A DNA stretch of 64,000 nucleotides from an uncultured Ruminococcus sp. (GTDB taxonomy: Bacteria > Bacillota > Clostridia > Oscillospirales > Ruminococcaceae): NCBI GenBank assembly GCA_910579955.1, contig CAJTWE010000006.1, positions 54,665-118,664 of the forward strand, written 5' to 3'. The stretch's first letter is position 1, and each line of letters begins with the position of its first letter. Positions 44,074-53,241 of this stretch are shown piece after piece. The notes under the pieces are model-generated. The model was not told the origin of the DNA, did no database searches, and was given only the letters and a program-made list of their open reading frames with translations. A program made the position numbers and the translations under genes.

Positions 44074-45621
44074 TCACATCTCAACACTCACCGTCACACC
44101 CGATTTGAACTCAAAAATAATATGGTCATCAAAAACCGTAATTTTTGAGAGCAGGTGTTTTGCAAGGGTTTCATCAAATTCCATTTGCTTCGGCTGTGAT
44201 TTGATGAAGAACTGCAATTCCTTAATGCGTTTCTTGTACTCAGCCTGAGAACTTTTCGACACCTGAACCTTTTCACGCTGTTCCCGTAAAGCAAATATTT
44301 CTTCAGCAATATCGGAATAATCCTCGTGACGTTCTGTACGGTCTATCAGTTCATGCTGCAGTTTGTTCAGCCTATCATCTATGCCCTGCAATGCACAGGG
44401 GTCAACAATAATCTGATTGAGATTAGCTTTCAGTTTTTTTAGGTAGCTTACGCTGTCACCAATCATTATTTGCAAAGCCTCCACAAAAGCTTGCTGCAAG
44501 TCATCTTCTTTAATCGTTCTTGCACTGCATTTTGTGTAATCTTCAACTCTTTTACTGCATCTCCAGACGATTGACTTCTTGCCACGATTATTCCAATGCA
44601 GACGGCTGAATTCAGCACCGCAGTCTGCACAAAAGGTTATCTGCGAAAATGCATGAGCCGCACTGAAGCACTTTCTGCGTCCATGAACATCTTTCAGCAT
44701 TCCGCGCCTTGCGATTTCTTCCTGCACCTGCATGAAAATCTCTTTGCTTATAATGGCGGGGTGGCTGTCCTCTACGTAATACTGCGGCATAATACCGTTA
44801 TTCTTTACACGTTTCTTGTTAAGAAAATCTACGGTATAGGTTTTCTGCAAAAGTGCATCACCCATATACTTTTCATTTTCAAGGATTTTGCGGACGCTGC
44901 TGTCATGCCATCTTGCATTTCCCCGAGACGTTTTTATTTTGTCACGTTCCAACCCTCTGCAGATAGCCAGAATGCTCTTTCCTTCCAGGTACTCTCTGAA
45001 AATACGCTTGACTACCTCCGCCTGTTTTTGGTTGATGACAAGGTTGCCTTTATCGTCTTTATCATACCCAAGAAAACAAGTAGTATTGACCATAATTTTG
45101 CCTTGCTGAAAACGATACTGCATACCCAGTTTTACATTTTGGGATAAGGACTCTGACTCTTGCTGTGCCAATGAAGCCATAATGGTAATGAGAACTTCTC
45201 CCTTAGCGTCCATTGTATTGATGTTTTCCTTCTCAAAGAATACGGGGATATTCATTTCTTTCAGTTCACGAATGTAATTCAGGCAGTCAACGGTGTTTCT
45301 TGCAAATCGGCTGATGGATTTCGTAATAACAAGGTCAATCAGTCCCAGCTTGCAGTCATCAATCATTCTGTTGAAATCATCACGCTTTTTGGTATTGGTA
45401 GCACTAATGCCTTCGTCAGCATAGATGTCAACCAGTTCCCATTCCGGTTTGCTTATGATATATTCACGATAATGCTGAATCTGTGTGTCATAACTTGTCG
45501 CCTGTTCCTCGTTATCCGTTGAAACACGGCAGTAAGCTGCCACTCTCAGCCTTTTAATCTCCTTTTTCGCTGCACGATTGCCAACCTGCGGTCTGGCAGG
45601 TATTTTCATAACATTTCCCAT
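44074..45621 (-). CDS. Large serine recombinase (integrase-type) 1
   Basis: This 515-residue serine recombinase has a resolvase catalytic domain (LRVAAYCRVSTDNEEQ near residue 27, nucleophile Ser in CRVST, and SISRFARNT). It also has the recombinase domain, a zinc ribbon (CADCGAEF...WRCSKRVEDYTKC) and a C-terminal coiled coil. It should catalyse site-specific integration or excision. It is the leftmost phage gene. Its ATG overlaps the stop of the next recombinase gene (TAATG), implying coordinated production. Confidence 0.93.
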   Translation of the reverse strand: MGNVMKIPARPQVGNRAAKKEIKRLRVAAYCRVSTDNEEQATSYDTQIQHYREYIISKPEWELVDIYADEGISATNTKKRDDFNRMIDDCKLGLIDLVITKSISRFARNTVDCLNYIRELKEMNIPVFFEKENINTMDAKGEVLITIMASLAQQESESLSQNVKLGMQYRFQQGKIMVNTTCFLGYDKDDKGNLVINQKQAEVVKRIFREYLEGKSILAICRGLERDKIKTSRGNARWHDSSVRKILENEKYMGDALLQKTYTVDFLNKKRVKNNGIMPQYYVEDSHPAIISKEIFMQVQEEIARRGMLKDVHGRRKCFSAAHAFSQITFCADCGAEFSRLHWNNRGKKSIVWRCSKRVEDYTKCSARTIKEDDLQQAFVEALQIMIGDSVSYLKKLKANLNQIIVDPCALQGIDDRLNKLQHELIDRTERHEDYSDIAEEIFALREQREKVQVSKSSQAEYKKRIKELQFFIKSQPKQMEFDETLAKHLLSKITVFDDHIIFEFKSGVTVSVEM

Positions 45622-46007
45622 TACTTTACTCCTATCAAACTATATATGTATTCTGCCTGTTCAAATGGATCATCAAAGGATTTTGTCGGTTCATCCATTT
45701 CAAATTCCGTATAAATCACAGGCTCTTTTCGTCTTGCACTTCGTGAACAGGTATTTGCCTTAATGCGGTCATAGGCTGTAAGGAAAGTTTCTCTGTCTAT
45801 AATTGCAGGATAAAAGTCATCACCGACATAGCACTTTTTTAGCAGAATCCTTTTGACAGAGCTGTGAGAAAGGGTTATGCCTGCTTTCCTGGCTGACATC
45901 GTAAAACTCATGCCGGATATATAATTCCTGAAAATTTGTCTTACAATACCTGCCTCACGCTGATTTATGACCACATTGCCGTTTATCATTTCATATCCGT
46001 ATGTCAT
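45621..46007 (-). CDS. Catalytic-domain-less recombinase-like protein
   Basis: This 128-residue protein corresponds only to the 'recombinase' DNA-binding domain of large serine integrases (VVINQREAGIVRQIFRNYISG... and SSVKRILLKKCYVGDDFYPAIIDRETF). It has no resolvase domain, no nucleophilic Ser motif and no zinc ribbon. GGAGG before the ATG at 46007 and tight overlaps on both sides argue that it is a maintained gene rather than debris. It could be a directionality or DNA-binding partner of the two full-length recombinases. Confidence 0.8.
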   Translation of the reverse strand: MTYGYEMINGNVVINQREAGIVRQIFRNYISGMSFTMSARKAGITLSHSSVKRILLKKCYVGDDFYPAIIDRETFLTAYDRIKANTCSRSARRKEPVIYTEFEMDEPTKSFDDPFEQAEYIYSLIGVK

Positions 46008-47533
46008 AAAGCCTCCTTGATTTTCAGTCCGCATTTCAAATGGAACTCAGCTGTATTACGATTGACGATGACAATGTTACTGACATACTTTTCAAAGATT
46101 TCATCAGTAAACTCTGTCAGCATTTCCCGATTTGTGAACTGTATCAGTTTTTTCAGTTCTGTGTAATCGTTGGTCTCTGAACAAAGATTTCTGATTTCAT
46201 TTCTGTACTCTTCAGATGTGCTTTCCAGTCCGTTCATTTCCTGATTGAAAACAATGCTATCAATAATATCCTGTGCCCTTAGCTTTCTAAGGGTTTCTTT
46301 TTTATCGGACATTTTCTGCAATTCAGCTTGTAATGCGTGGATTCGATTGATGTTTTCATCGCATTCCTGTATGCTCAGATTTTCATACAAAGGTATGAGA
46401 AGCCGTTTTCTTGCATATATCAGCTTATTCATCATGTTTACAAATGCAGCTTTCAGCATATCATCACGCACATATTTCATAGAGCATTTTTCTATATTCT
46501 GAATATGAGTACGGCATGACCATGCGATTTCCTTTCCCGAATCGTGAATTTTGCGTCTGAATTTATCACCGCATTCTCCGCAGATGATTTTCCCTGAAAA
46601 AACGTATCGATGCTGATATTTATCATCGCCTGAAACGACATTCTTTTCAGTAGCTCTGCGGTCTATGATTTCTCTGACTCTGTCAAAAACATCCTTGCTT
46701 ATGATCGGCTCATGATGTTCCGGGTCAAAGAAACTGTCAACTTCTCCATAATTCCTTTTACGGTGAAAATTTTCATCCGTATAAGTTTTCTGAAATGCAG
46801 CTGCACCATAGTATTTCTCATTGCAAAGAATATCCCGTACAGTTGCTCCAGACCATTTACCGCCTTTGCGTGTTGGGATTTTTCTTGCATCAAGCATCTT
46901 TGCAATTTTATCTGTTCCAAACCCATTCAGTACAGATTGAAATATATAGCGTATCGTATCTGCTTCCTTGGGATTTATTATCATGTTGCCGTCATCATCA
47001 CGCATATAGCCATACGGCACATAACTGAATTTGTAACTGCCTTTTTCAAACTTTTTCTTAATAGCCCATTTGTTGTTTTCTGAAATGGATCTGGATTCAT
47101 CCTGTGCCATACTGCTCAGGATAGAAAGCACAAGTTCACTTTCCATAGAACCGGTATCGATGTTTTCCTTTTCAAAGTAGATAGGAATATTCATATCAAG
47201 CAGTTCACGGACAAGTGAAATACAGTCCGTTGTGTTCCTGGAAAAACGGCTGACAGATTTTGTAAGAATATAGTCGATTCTCCCTGCCTTGCATTCAAGC
47301 AGCAGGTTCTGCAATCCGTCACGGCATTCAGCCTTAGTGCCTGTTATTCCTAAATCATAAAACAAACCAGCAAATTCCCAATTGTCATGAAGTTTTATCC
47401 AAGCCTCATAATGTGATTTCTGTGCTTCAAAGCTGTTTTGCTGTTCATCACTCTCAGTTGATACTCTGCAATATGCCGCAACACGCAGTTTTTTCCTTTC
47501 AAAGGATTTCGCTTCAATTTTTGAGACCTTCAT
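46004..47533 (-). CDS. Large serine recombinase 2
   Basis: This is a 509-residue serine recombinase with catalytic domain LRVAAYCRVSTESDEQQ, SVSRFSRNT, recombinase domain and zinc ribbon CGECGDKF...WSCRTHIQNIEKC. It ends in a long coiled coil. It is similar in plan to, but clearly diverged from, the recombinase at 44074. The ATG at 47533 follows GAGGTG; a GTG three codons earlier overlaps that site. It overlaps the small recombinase-like gene by 4 nt. Confidence 0.92.
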   Translation of the reverse strand: MKVSKIEAKSFERKKLRVAAYCRVSTESDEQQNSFEAQKSHYEAWIKLHDNWEFAGLFYDLGITGTKAECRDGLQNLLLECKAGRIDYILTKSVSRFSRNTTDCISLVRELLDMNIPIYFEKENIDTGSMESELVLSILSSMAQDESRSISENNKWAIKKKFEKGSYKFSYVPYGYMRDDDGNMIINPKEADTIRYIFQSVLNGFGTDKIAKMLDARKIPTRKGGKWSGATVRDILCNEKYYGAAAFQKTYTDENFHRKRNYGEVDSFFDPEHHEPIISKDVFDRVREIIDRRATEKNVVSGDDKYQHRYVFSGKIICGECGDKFRRKIHDSGKEIAWSCRTHIQNIEKCSMKYVRDDMLKAAFVNMMNKLIYARKRLLIPLYENLSIQECDENINRIHALQAELQKMSDKKETLRKLRAQDIIDSIVFNQEMNGLESTSEEYRNEIRNLCSETNDYTELKKLIQFTNREMLTEFTDEIFEKYVSNIVIVNRNTAEFHLKCGLKIKEAL

Positions 47534-47561
47534 GTTTATCACCTCATTTCAGTATGACATA

Positions 47562-47753
47562 TTAGCTCTTTTTCCTCGATTTATCAAGCACTTTAGGTAA
47601 TAAGTCAGCGTATAAAGGAGAGAATGTTCGGCGGTTAAGTTCCGTTAATTTGTCATACTCGACAAAGGAGATGAGACCATTTGCATAAAGCAAGTCCGTC
47701 ATTGCTTTTGCCTGATAATACTGTATTTCATCTATCACTTTTTGCTGTTCCAT
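47562..47753 (-). CDS. SHOCT-domain small protein
   Basis: This 63-residue protein (MEQQKVIDEIQYYQAKAMTD, then LLYANGLISFVEYDKLTEL) fits a SHOCT-type short helical module often found next to phage recombinases. AGGAGG precedes the ATG. It heads the recombinase transcript, 28 nt upstream of recombinase 2. The role is unknown; protein-protein contact is inferred. Confidence 0.7.
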   Translation of the reverse strand: MEQQKVIDEIQYYQAKAMTDLLYANGLISFVEYDKLTELNRRTFSPLYADLLPKVLDKSRKKS

Positions 47754-47822
47754 ATGTAGTCCTCCTGCAAAATTACTTCTTATACTAATAGAAGAAAAAA
47801 CAGCTGAAAATTAACCCCTAAA

Positions 47823-47867
47823 CAAAAAATCCCCACGAAATATGAAAAAATCATATCTCGTGGGGAT
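47823..47867 (-). terminator. Terminator of the late (lysis) transcript
   Basis: ATCCCCACGA...TATGA pairs with TCATA...TCGTGGGGAT. On the minus strand ATTTTTTG follows. It separates the lysis genes from the recombinase module. Confidence 0.9.
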
Positions 47868-47872
47868 CGTTA

Positions 47873-48868
47873 TCAAATGTCAGCCTTGTTCACCCAACCG
47901 GTGACATAGGAACCGGCAGGCGTTTTTCCGCAGTTTGAAGCAGAATTTGTAATACGCATTCTGCTATTTACCACTTGTCCATCATAGAGATAGTATGTAC
48001 CGGATTTCTTTGTCCCGGTCTTGGCTGTACTTGACGAATACAAAGTGACATTGTTCAGCGTGATTTTCGTACCTTTTGCATATGTCTTTTCGGCGGCGGT
48101 GTATACCACGTTTCCTGAATTATCAAAAACGCTGTAACCCGCCTTGCAGGCTTTCTTTGCATTCTCCAGAGAAGAATATGCTCCAATCTGGCTCTTAGCG
48201 TCAGCCCATGTCTTTCTTACTCTGTAAAGTTGCTTTTCTGTTGACGGTGAAGACGTAGAACCAGCGTTCAGATAAGATTCAACTTTCTTCTTAAATTCCG
48301 CCCAATGAGGCAGAATGTAGGCAGGACAGTTTTTGTAAGAATTCTTCGCCGTATTGAGATAGTCCACACTTCCTGACTTTCCGTCACGGACATTCAGCCA
48401 GTGGGTATGGGTGTAGAGGTGATTGATGTCCAGGTTGTACTTTTTCAAAAGTGCTGCCGCAAGCCTGGCACAATTATCCTCCGACTTCTTGTCCTTATCG
48501 TTGTATGCAGAAGACATAATACACTCAATGGCGATGGTTCTGCGGTTGCCGTTTCCGCTGCCGTCAGCGGCGTGCCAGCCACTTAAGTTGAGAGGCAGAT
48601 TCTGCCACGCACAGGTGTTGTCCACGTAATAGTGAACACGGACATCTTTCATATTGCCATTGTAAGTTGCTCTGGTGTACTGTTCCGCAGGGGTTGTCCC
48701 ACTTGCCACCGAAATCCATTCTGTGTTGTGAACAGTCACGCCGATAACTTTGCCCTCCATAGAAACGGAGGGCATATCGATGTGGTTTGGATTGTGCTTG
48801 GTAAGTAAATACTCATTGACAGTTACACCGCAAAGAGTTGTTGTGTTATCAGGTTTCAGAATTGCCAT
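47873..48868 (-). CDS. Endolysin: N-acetylmuramoyl-L-alanine amidase
   Basis: This 331-residue phage lysin has an N-terminal Amidase_2 (PGRP-like) domain. The zinc-ligand His lies in VTVHNTE near residue 49, AWQNLPLNLSGWHAAD and HTHWLNVRDG follow, and the family Cys lies in YKNCPAYIL. A short SPOR-like segment comes next (YRVRKTWADAKSQIGAYSSLENA), then an SH3-like C-terminus. The ATG at 48868 follows AAGGAGG. It overlaps the holin gene by 20 nt, a standard lysis cassette. Confidence 0.9.
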   Translation of the reverse strand: MAILKPDNTTTLCGVTVNEYLLTKHNPNHIDMPSVSMEGKVIGVTVHNTEWISVASGTTPAEQYTRATYNGNMKDVRVHYYVDNTCAWQNLPLNLSGWHAADGSGNGNRRTIAIECIMSSAYNDKDKKSEDNCARLAAALLKKYNLDINHLYTHTHWLNVRDGKSGSVDYLNTAKNSYKNCPAYILPHWAEFKKKVESYLNAGSTSSPSTEKQLYRVRKTWADAKSQIGAYSSLENAKKACKAGYSVFDNSGNVVYTAAEKTYAKGTKITLNNVTLYSSSTAKTGTKKSGTYYLYDGQVVNSRMRITNSASNCGKTPAGSYVTGWVNKADI

Positions 48869-49310
48869 GATCAAAATCCTCCTTGTCAGTTGTTTCTTCC
48901 ATTCTGCCAACCTTGGTTTGCAGAACATCAATTGCTTTTTTGAATACCGGTGGATAGGGTACGCCCATTAGTGTGGTATTTTCTACAATAGACAGCAGCT
49001 CATTCAGACAAAAGCTGATGCAGACTGCGTCACGTATGTAGTTCGTGCCGATGAGAATATCAATTCTAACGCCAACCACAACCATCAGCAGAATACAGAA
49101 CTTTTTCGCAAGACCAATCCAGCCTGCTTTACTGTTGAGTGCTCCGCTTTTGCTGTGTTTGGATTTTCCCATAGCAGCAGTGACGAGACCCGTTGCAAAA
49201 TCGATACCCATGAACACTACAAGTGTTGCAAGTGCAGAATCCCATCCGCCAAACAGCGTGGCAATAAATCCGCCCACAATGCCTGCAATTGTACAAAGCC
49301 ATTCCTTCAT
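48849..49310 (-). CDS. Phage holin (TcdE/phi-LC3-type family)
   Basis: This 153-residue membrane protein has three or four hydrophobic helices (from MKEWLCTIAGIVGGFIATLFGGWDSA), the segment GIDFATGLVTAAMG, and a charged C-terminus, matching Phage_holin_4-type proteins. It makes the membrane lesion that releases the endolysin encoded next. AAAGGA lies upstream of the ATG. Confidence 0.88.
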   Translation of the reverse strand: MKEWLCTIAGIVGGFIATLFGGWDSALATLVVFMGIDFATGLVTAAMGKSKHSKSGALNSKAGWIGLAKKFCILLMVVVGVRIDILIGTNYIRDAVCISFCLNELLSIVENTTLMGVPYPPVFKKAIDVLQTKVGRMEETTDKEDFDHGNSET

Positions 49311-49316
49311 AAAACA

Positions 49317-49460
49317 TCATCCTTTCAAAAATTTGATTGATTTTACCATCGGATGTGAATTGTCCGATGTGCCTTTGAAGGCAAGATAATATTCTCCATC
49401 CGGTACATTTTCCAATGACTGCATTACGGAAATATATGTATCGGAATAAAGCCATTTGAA
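49317..49460 (-). other. In-frame 47-codon extension after the BppU-like stop
   Basis: Directly after the TAA at 49461-49463 the same frame stays open for 47 codons (FKWLYSDTYISVMQSLENVPDGEYYLAFKGTSDNS...), stopping 8 nt before the holin ATG. It has coding-like composition but no good start codon or ribosome binding site. It could be the lost C-terminus of the BppU-like protein, a readthrough product, or a tiny gene starting at the internal ATG. Confidence 0.45.
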
Positions 49461-50765
49461 TTATAAAGTTTCTGCATTTCCTGCCTGTATTTCCTCATAA
49501 ATATACTGAGCAAGTTCAGCCCCTGTTTTGTCGGTTTTCTTCACCAGATAAAATTCAGCGTCCTGTGATGCACCGACTGTATAGCTGAGAATCAGATTCA
49601 TGGAAGAAGTGAGAGCAACAGGCGTCAGGCAAAGCACAAATACAGTTCCTGCCCAGCTGAAATCCGACTGATTGAAGTACAAAGCATAGTCATTCTCTGC
49701 ACAGCAGAAATGGGGATAGCTTTCTGCAAATCCCGCAAGTGAGCGGTAACCATCGTTGTAATAGGTGTAGACGCTCTCACCATATATCTGCAAAGCATCA
49801 CTGCCGGAAGAAAAGACTGTGATGTATTCGATACCGGAGCGGCTTTCAAGAGCGATAATTCTGGTTTCAAGAGCAAGGATTTCTTCTTCCTTTGTCTGAA
49901 AATCAAACTGCACGGAATCTCTCAGTTGCTGAGTGTCGGCATCAAACGAATCACATCTGCTTGTAAGTCCCATGATGTAGTCCATAGTGCTATCCTGCAG
50001 AGACTGTATTTTCTGCTGCAGTTCCTCAAAATCTGCTTTATTCGGATAATCCGACATATCAGGCGTGACGCCGTCTTTTCCGTCAACTCCATCTTTTCCG
50101 GGCTGTCCGTCAGTACCGTCTTTTCCGTCAGAACCTTTCAGGCTCTCAAGCCATTCAGATTCTGTTCCAAAAAAGCCATTTGCAATGGCTATTTCATATG
50201 CGGATTTTCCATCAATGCCATCTTTACCGTCCTGTCCATTTGTTCCATCAGCTCCATTTTTGCCGGGCTGTCCGTCGGTACCGTCTTTACCTTTTAAGCT
50301 CTCAAGCCACTCAGTTTCAGTACCAACAAAGCCATTCTCCACAGCAATTTCAAATGCTGATTTACCATTGCCACCTTTTTCACTTATCTTCTGTAATAAC
50401 TGCTGATACAAATCCGGAGTTGGCGGTACATTGCTGTTTTCACCGTCAAAACCAGATGGCCTGATATGCAACGTTTTTACAACTGTGGTTGCTCTGACGG
50501 TTTCTGTTGATGCTGTATCATATCCAAAAAGCCACATCTTCACAGCACCTGGCGTGAGTTCCGCAGGGAGCAGACAGCTTGTATCATCAAAGCCAAGAAC
50601 TCTGTTATAGGTGAATTCGTCCTGTGAGAACTGCACTACCTTGTGAAGCGGTTTCCAACTGTTATCGAATACAAAGTGTATTTTTACAAAAGCAATCTGG
50701 TCAGCTGCTATTATCTCATGCTCCAGGGTTTCAATGTTCTGTCCTTTTACAAGAAATTTAATCAT
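49461..50765 (-). CDS. BppU-like baseplate protein with collagen-like repeats
   Basis: This is a 434-residue tail or baseplate protein. The N-terminal domain (about residues 1-105) resembles BppU-type upper baseplate proteins. Two copies of a SAFEIAVENGFVGTETEWLESLKG-type repeat follow, joined by collagen-like Gly-X-Y stretches (GKDGTDGQPGKNGADG and similar). A coiled coil follows (about 255-320), and then a C-terminal globular part. Such repeats make trimeric fibres. GGAGGG precedes the ATG, and it overlaps the LRR tail gene by 8 nt. Confidence 0.82.
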   Translation of the reverse strand: MIKFLVKGQNIETLEHEIIAADQIAFVKIHFVFDNSWKPLHKVVQFSQDEFTYNRVLGFDDTSCLLPAELTPGAVKMWLFGYDTASTETVRATTVVKTLHIRPSGFDGENSNVPPTPDLYQQLLQKISEKGGNGKSAFEIAVENGFVGTETEWLESLKGKDGTDGQPGKNGADGTNGQDGKDGIDGKSAYEIAIANGFFGTESEWLESLKGSDGKDGTDGQPGKDGVDGKDGVTPDMSDYPNKADFEELQQKIQSLQDSTMDYIMGLTSRCDSFDADTQQLRDSVQFDFQTKEEEILALETRIIALESRSGIEYITVFSSGSDALQIYGESVYTYYNDGYRSLAGFAESYPHFCCAENDYALYFNQSDFSWAGTVFVLCLTPVALTSSMNLILSYTVGASQDAEFYLVKKTDKTGAELAQYIYEEIQAGNAETL

Positions 50766-52122
50766 GAACTTCCCTCCATTCTCCGTTTACATATTCCATA
50801 TACCCGTCAAGGCACTGAATCCTGACAAGCGGACTATCTACTGTACTGCTTGAATGACCGTCCCAGTTTGTATGCTTTGTAATTAAATTCCATTCAGAAA
50901 TAGTACCCTCATAGGTAATGAGCGTAAGGCTTTCGCAGTAATTGAAACAGCCACCGACAATTTCTGTTGTACTTTTTGTTATCGTGAAATTCTTCAGTTT
51001 AATACAGCGGACAAACATTCTGTCACCGATGACTTTACCACTATAACGAACGGTTTCAAGTTTCTGACATTCACCAAATGCCTGTTCACCGACTGTTGTA
51101 ACAGATGCAGGAATTGTAACTGATTTTATTGCTGTTCCTGAAAAGGCGAACTTTGCAATCTCGGTCACTTTAGGCGGAATCGTAATTTCTGTAAGTCCGT
51201 AAAGATTTTGATGAACCATGTATTCATCAATGTGCGGCATAAAACTATTTCTTTTAATTGTTTTGAGAGTTGTAGGAAGTACAGCGGTTTTAAGGTTATT
51301 GCAATACTGAAAAGCATATTCACCGACAGCAGTAACACCTTCTGAAATAACCACAGATTTAATTCTGTCATTATCATAGAACGGTGATTTATTTTCATTT
51401 GTGTAATCATACATCGCTCCTGTGCCTTTGAGAATCAGCTTGCCGTCAGAGTAGAGAACGTAATTGATGTTATTACCGCATTTGCCGACTGAAACCACAT
51501 CTCCCGTAATTTCATCAACTTTGGTTGTCAGTTCAGCCACCTGGTTAGTCAACTGAAGAATAGTTGAGTTGTAATTCTTCATCTGCTCTGTGATTTCAGC
51601 AAGCTGTGACAACATATCTGTGACCTTGCATTTACCGAGAATACAGCGGACATAACCACAATATGTTGTATTTTCTCGATAATCTGTCACTTTGATTTCT
51701 GTCGCACCTGCATCAATTCTGATTGCACAAAGCGTAAGATATGTTTTGGTTTCTGTATCCTTGAATCTCGGTATTGACGGTGATGTTGCAGGAGTACCGG
51801 CGAGAATTTCAAACTCTATTTTTCGATAATTTTCACCAGTATTACAGCATATACCAACTGACAAATATCTGCCCAGGGATTCGTTCACATAGCTTGAAAG
51901 GTCATAGGTGTATGGAGTATCGGAAAGGAAATAGTGACCGTCAATCCACGCTTTTCCGCTGCCGACAGTCAGTTTTAATTTGTTTGCAGTCAGCTTGAAA
52001 CATTGACCATAGTTATCCTGAATACCATTACATATAATACTGCCAAGATAATCGCAGAAATTCTCAGCAGTATACGTCCTGTCAAGATTCTTTGCATTAA
52101 AAAATCCATATGAAAATGCCAT
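50758..52122 (-). CDS. Tail protein with BspA-type leucine-rich repeats
   Basis: This is a 454-residue protein. The N-terminal part (MAFSYGFFNAKNLDRTYTAENFCDYL, about residues 1-180) is a phage tail domain common in Clostridia phages. A coiled coil (about 180-215) comes next. The rest is BspA-like LRR_5 repeats, for example VTAVGEYAFQYCNNLKTAVLP, VTEIAKFAFSGTAIKSVTIP and VTTVGEQAFGECQKLETV. BspA repeats otherwise occur in bacterial and protist surface adhesins. A role in host recognition is inferred. GGGAGG precedes the ATG. Confidence 0.85.
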   Translation of the reverse strand: MAFSYGFFNAKNLDRTYTAENFCDYLGSIICNGIQDNYGQCFKLTANKLKLTVGSGKAWIDGHYFLSDTPYTYDLSSYVNESLGRYLSVGICCNTGENYRKIEFEILAGTPATSPSIPRFKDTETKTYLTLCAIRIDAGATEIKVTDYRENTTYCGYVRCILGKCKVTDMLSQLAEITEQMKNYNSTILQLTNQVAELTTKVDEITGDVVSVGKCGNNINYVLYSDGKLILKGTGAMYDYTNENKSPFYDNDRIKSVVISEGVTAVGEYAFQYCNNLKTAVLPTTLKTIKRNSFMPHIDEYMVHQNLYGLTEITIPPKVTEIAKFAFSGTAIKSVTIPASVTTVGEQAFGECQKLETVRYSGKVIGDRMFVRCIKLKNFTITKSTTEIVGGCFNYCESLTLITYEGTISEWNLITKHTNWDGHSSSTVDSPLVRIQCLDGYMEYVNGEWREVHD

Positions 52123-52125
52123 AAA

Positions 52126-53238
52126 TTATACCTCCCTAAATGTCGGTGTGAGGTTCCTGCCGTTTCGGTCAAAACTCTCAATCATACCGATAAGCTGTAT
52201 TTTATTTTGCCGCAGACCAAGTCTGCGGTGTTCTACTGTTACATAATCACCAACAAAGTAATCCTTGTTATACTGAAACTGCGTAGATTGTACTGCAATC
52301 TGTGATTCTGATGCAGTCAGCGGAAGAACAATGCTTTGTTTTCCTTTTTCTTTCAGCATTTCAATATACTCTGCCTCCGGTATCGGCTTTGTTTCGCCGT
52401 CAACCTGTTCTTCATCTGACATATCCTTTGCATCAACGTACACTTCATAGCGTTCAAGGTGTGAAGGCTCTGAACCGTTACAATATGTAGTGCGTTTACG
52501 TTCTTCTCCTTCGCCTTTACCCAATATGTATGCAAAATTCTTTTGAACAGATATATCTGTAGAATACGAAAATGAAAGCAGATTGTTGTATCCGTCAGAG
52601 AATACAATATGTGGATTTTCAGATTGCATGATGCTCCTGTCTGAACCTTGTGAAAGTTCAAGTACCATTTCATATTGTTCATCAGCTATTTTTGAAAGAC
52701 GAATATTTGCAGTACCACCGATTTTCTCACAAATTTTATAAATCCATTCCATAAGATTATCATAGCTGATTTGCAGTTTTGTTTTATGTTCCCAGCATGA
52801 ACCTGTTGCAATTCCGAAAGAAAGACTGGGAATTTTTCTCACACCGGATACAACAGCATTAAACTGCACAACAGTTTTTATTATGTCTGCGTATGCTGTT
52901 TCCTTTGTGAAATTCACAGTCGGATAGATTATTCTGCGTTCAAGCAGACACATTAAAAAGCGACCTCTCACAATGAGATAGTCGCCGTCCTCTGCATCTG
53001 TTTGTATTTCTACTGATTCAATCAGTCCGAAGTGTTCTTTATCATCATCACGCCCGACAATTCTGCCTGTCTGGAAGATTTCAATATTTTGCGGACTTGC
53101 AGCAATGTACACCTCAAAAGCACCGCAGGAATAGTATTCAATATCCCACAGGAGAGAAGAAAAGCTGTCGCATATTGCTTCAAGGGTTATGGATATCTTG
53201 TCTTCCACAGGAATCATATTGTATATTTCAATCTGCAT
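52126..53238 (-). CDS. Gp37-like siphovirus tail protein
   Basis: This 370-residue protein starts MQIEIYNMIPVEDKISITLEAI and has the segments GLIESVEIQTDAEDGDYLIVRGRF and DYFVGDYVTVEHRRLGLRQNKIQLIGMIES. They fit ReqiPepy6 Gp37-like / tail-associated structural proteins that sit at the tail tip between the distal tail protein and fibres. It lies 3 nt after the distal tail gene. Assignment rests on pattern and position. Confidence 0.75.
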   Translation of the reverse strand: MQIEIYNMIPVEDKISITLEAICDSFSSLLWDIEYYSCGAFEVYIAASPQNIEIFQTGRIVGRDDDKEHFGLIESVEIQTDAEDGDYLIVRGRFLMCLLERRIIYPTVNFTKETAYADIIKTVVQFNAVVSGVRKIPSLSFGIATGSCWEHKTKLQISYDNLMEWIYKICEKIGGTANIRLSKIADEQYEMVLELSQGSDRSIMQSENPHIVFSDGYNNLLSFSYSTDISVQKNFAYILGKGEGEERKRTTYCNGSEPSHLERYEVYVDAKDMSDEEQVDGETKPIPEAEYIEMLKEKGKQSIVLPLTASESQIAVQSTQFQYNKDYFVGDYVTVEHRRLGLRQNKIQLIGMIESFDRNGRNLTPTFREV

Positions 53239-53241
53239 AAA

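Noticed and set aside
49129..49455. Minus-strand ORF MALFRYIYFRNAVIGKC... between holin and baseplate genes
   Set aside because: It overlaps the holin gene out of frame for most of its length, lacks a ribosome binding site, and the in-frame extension of the baseplate gene has better coding character.
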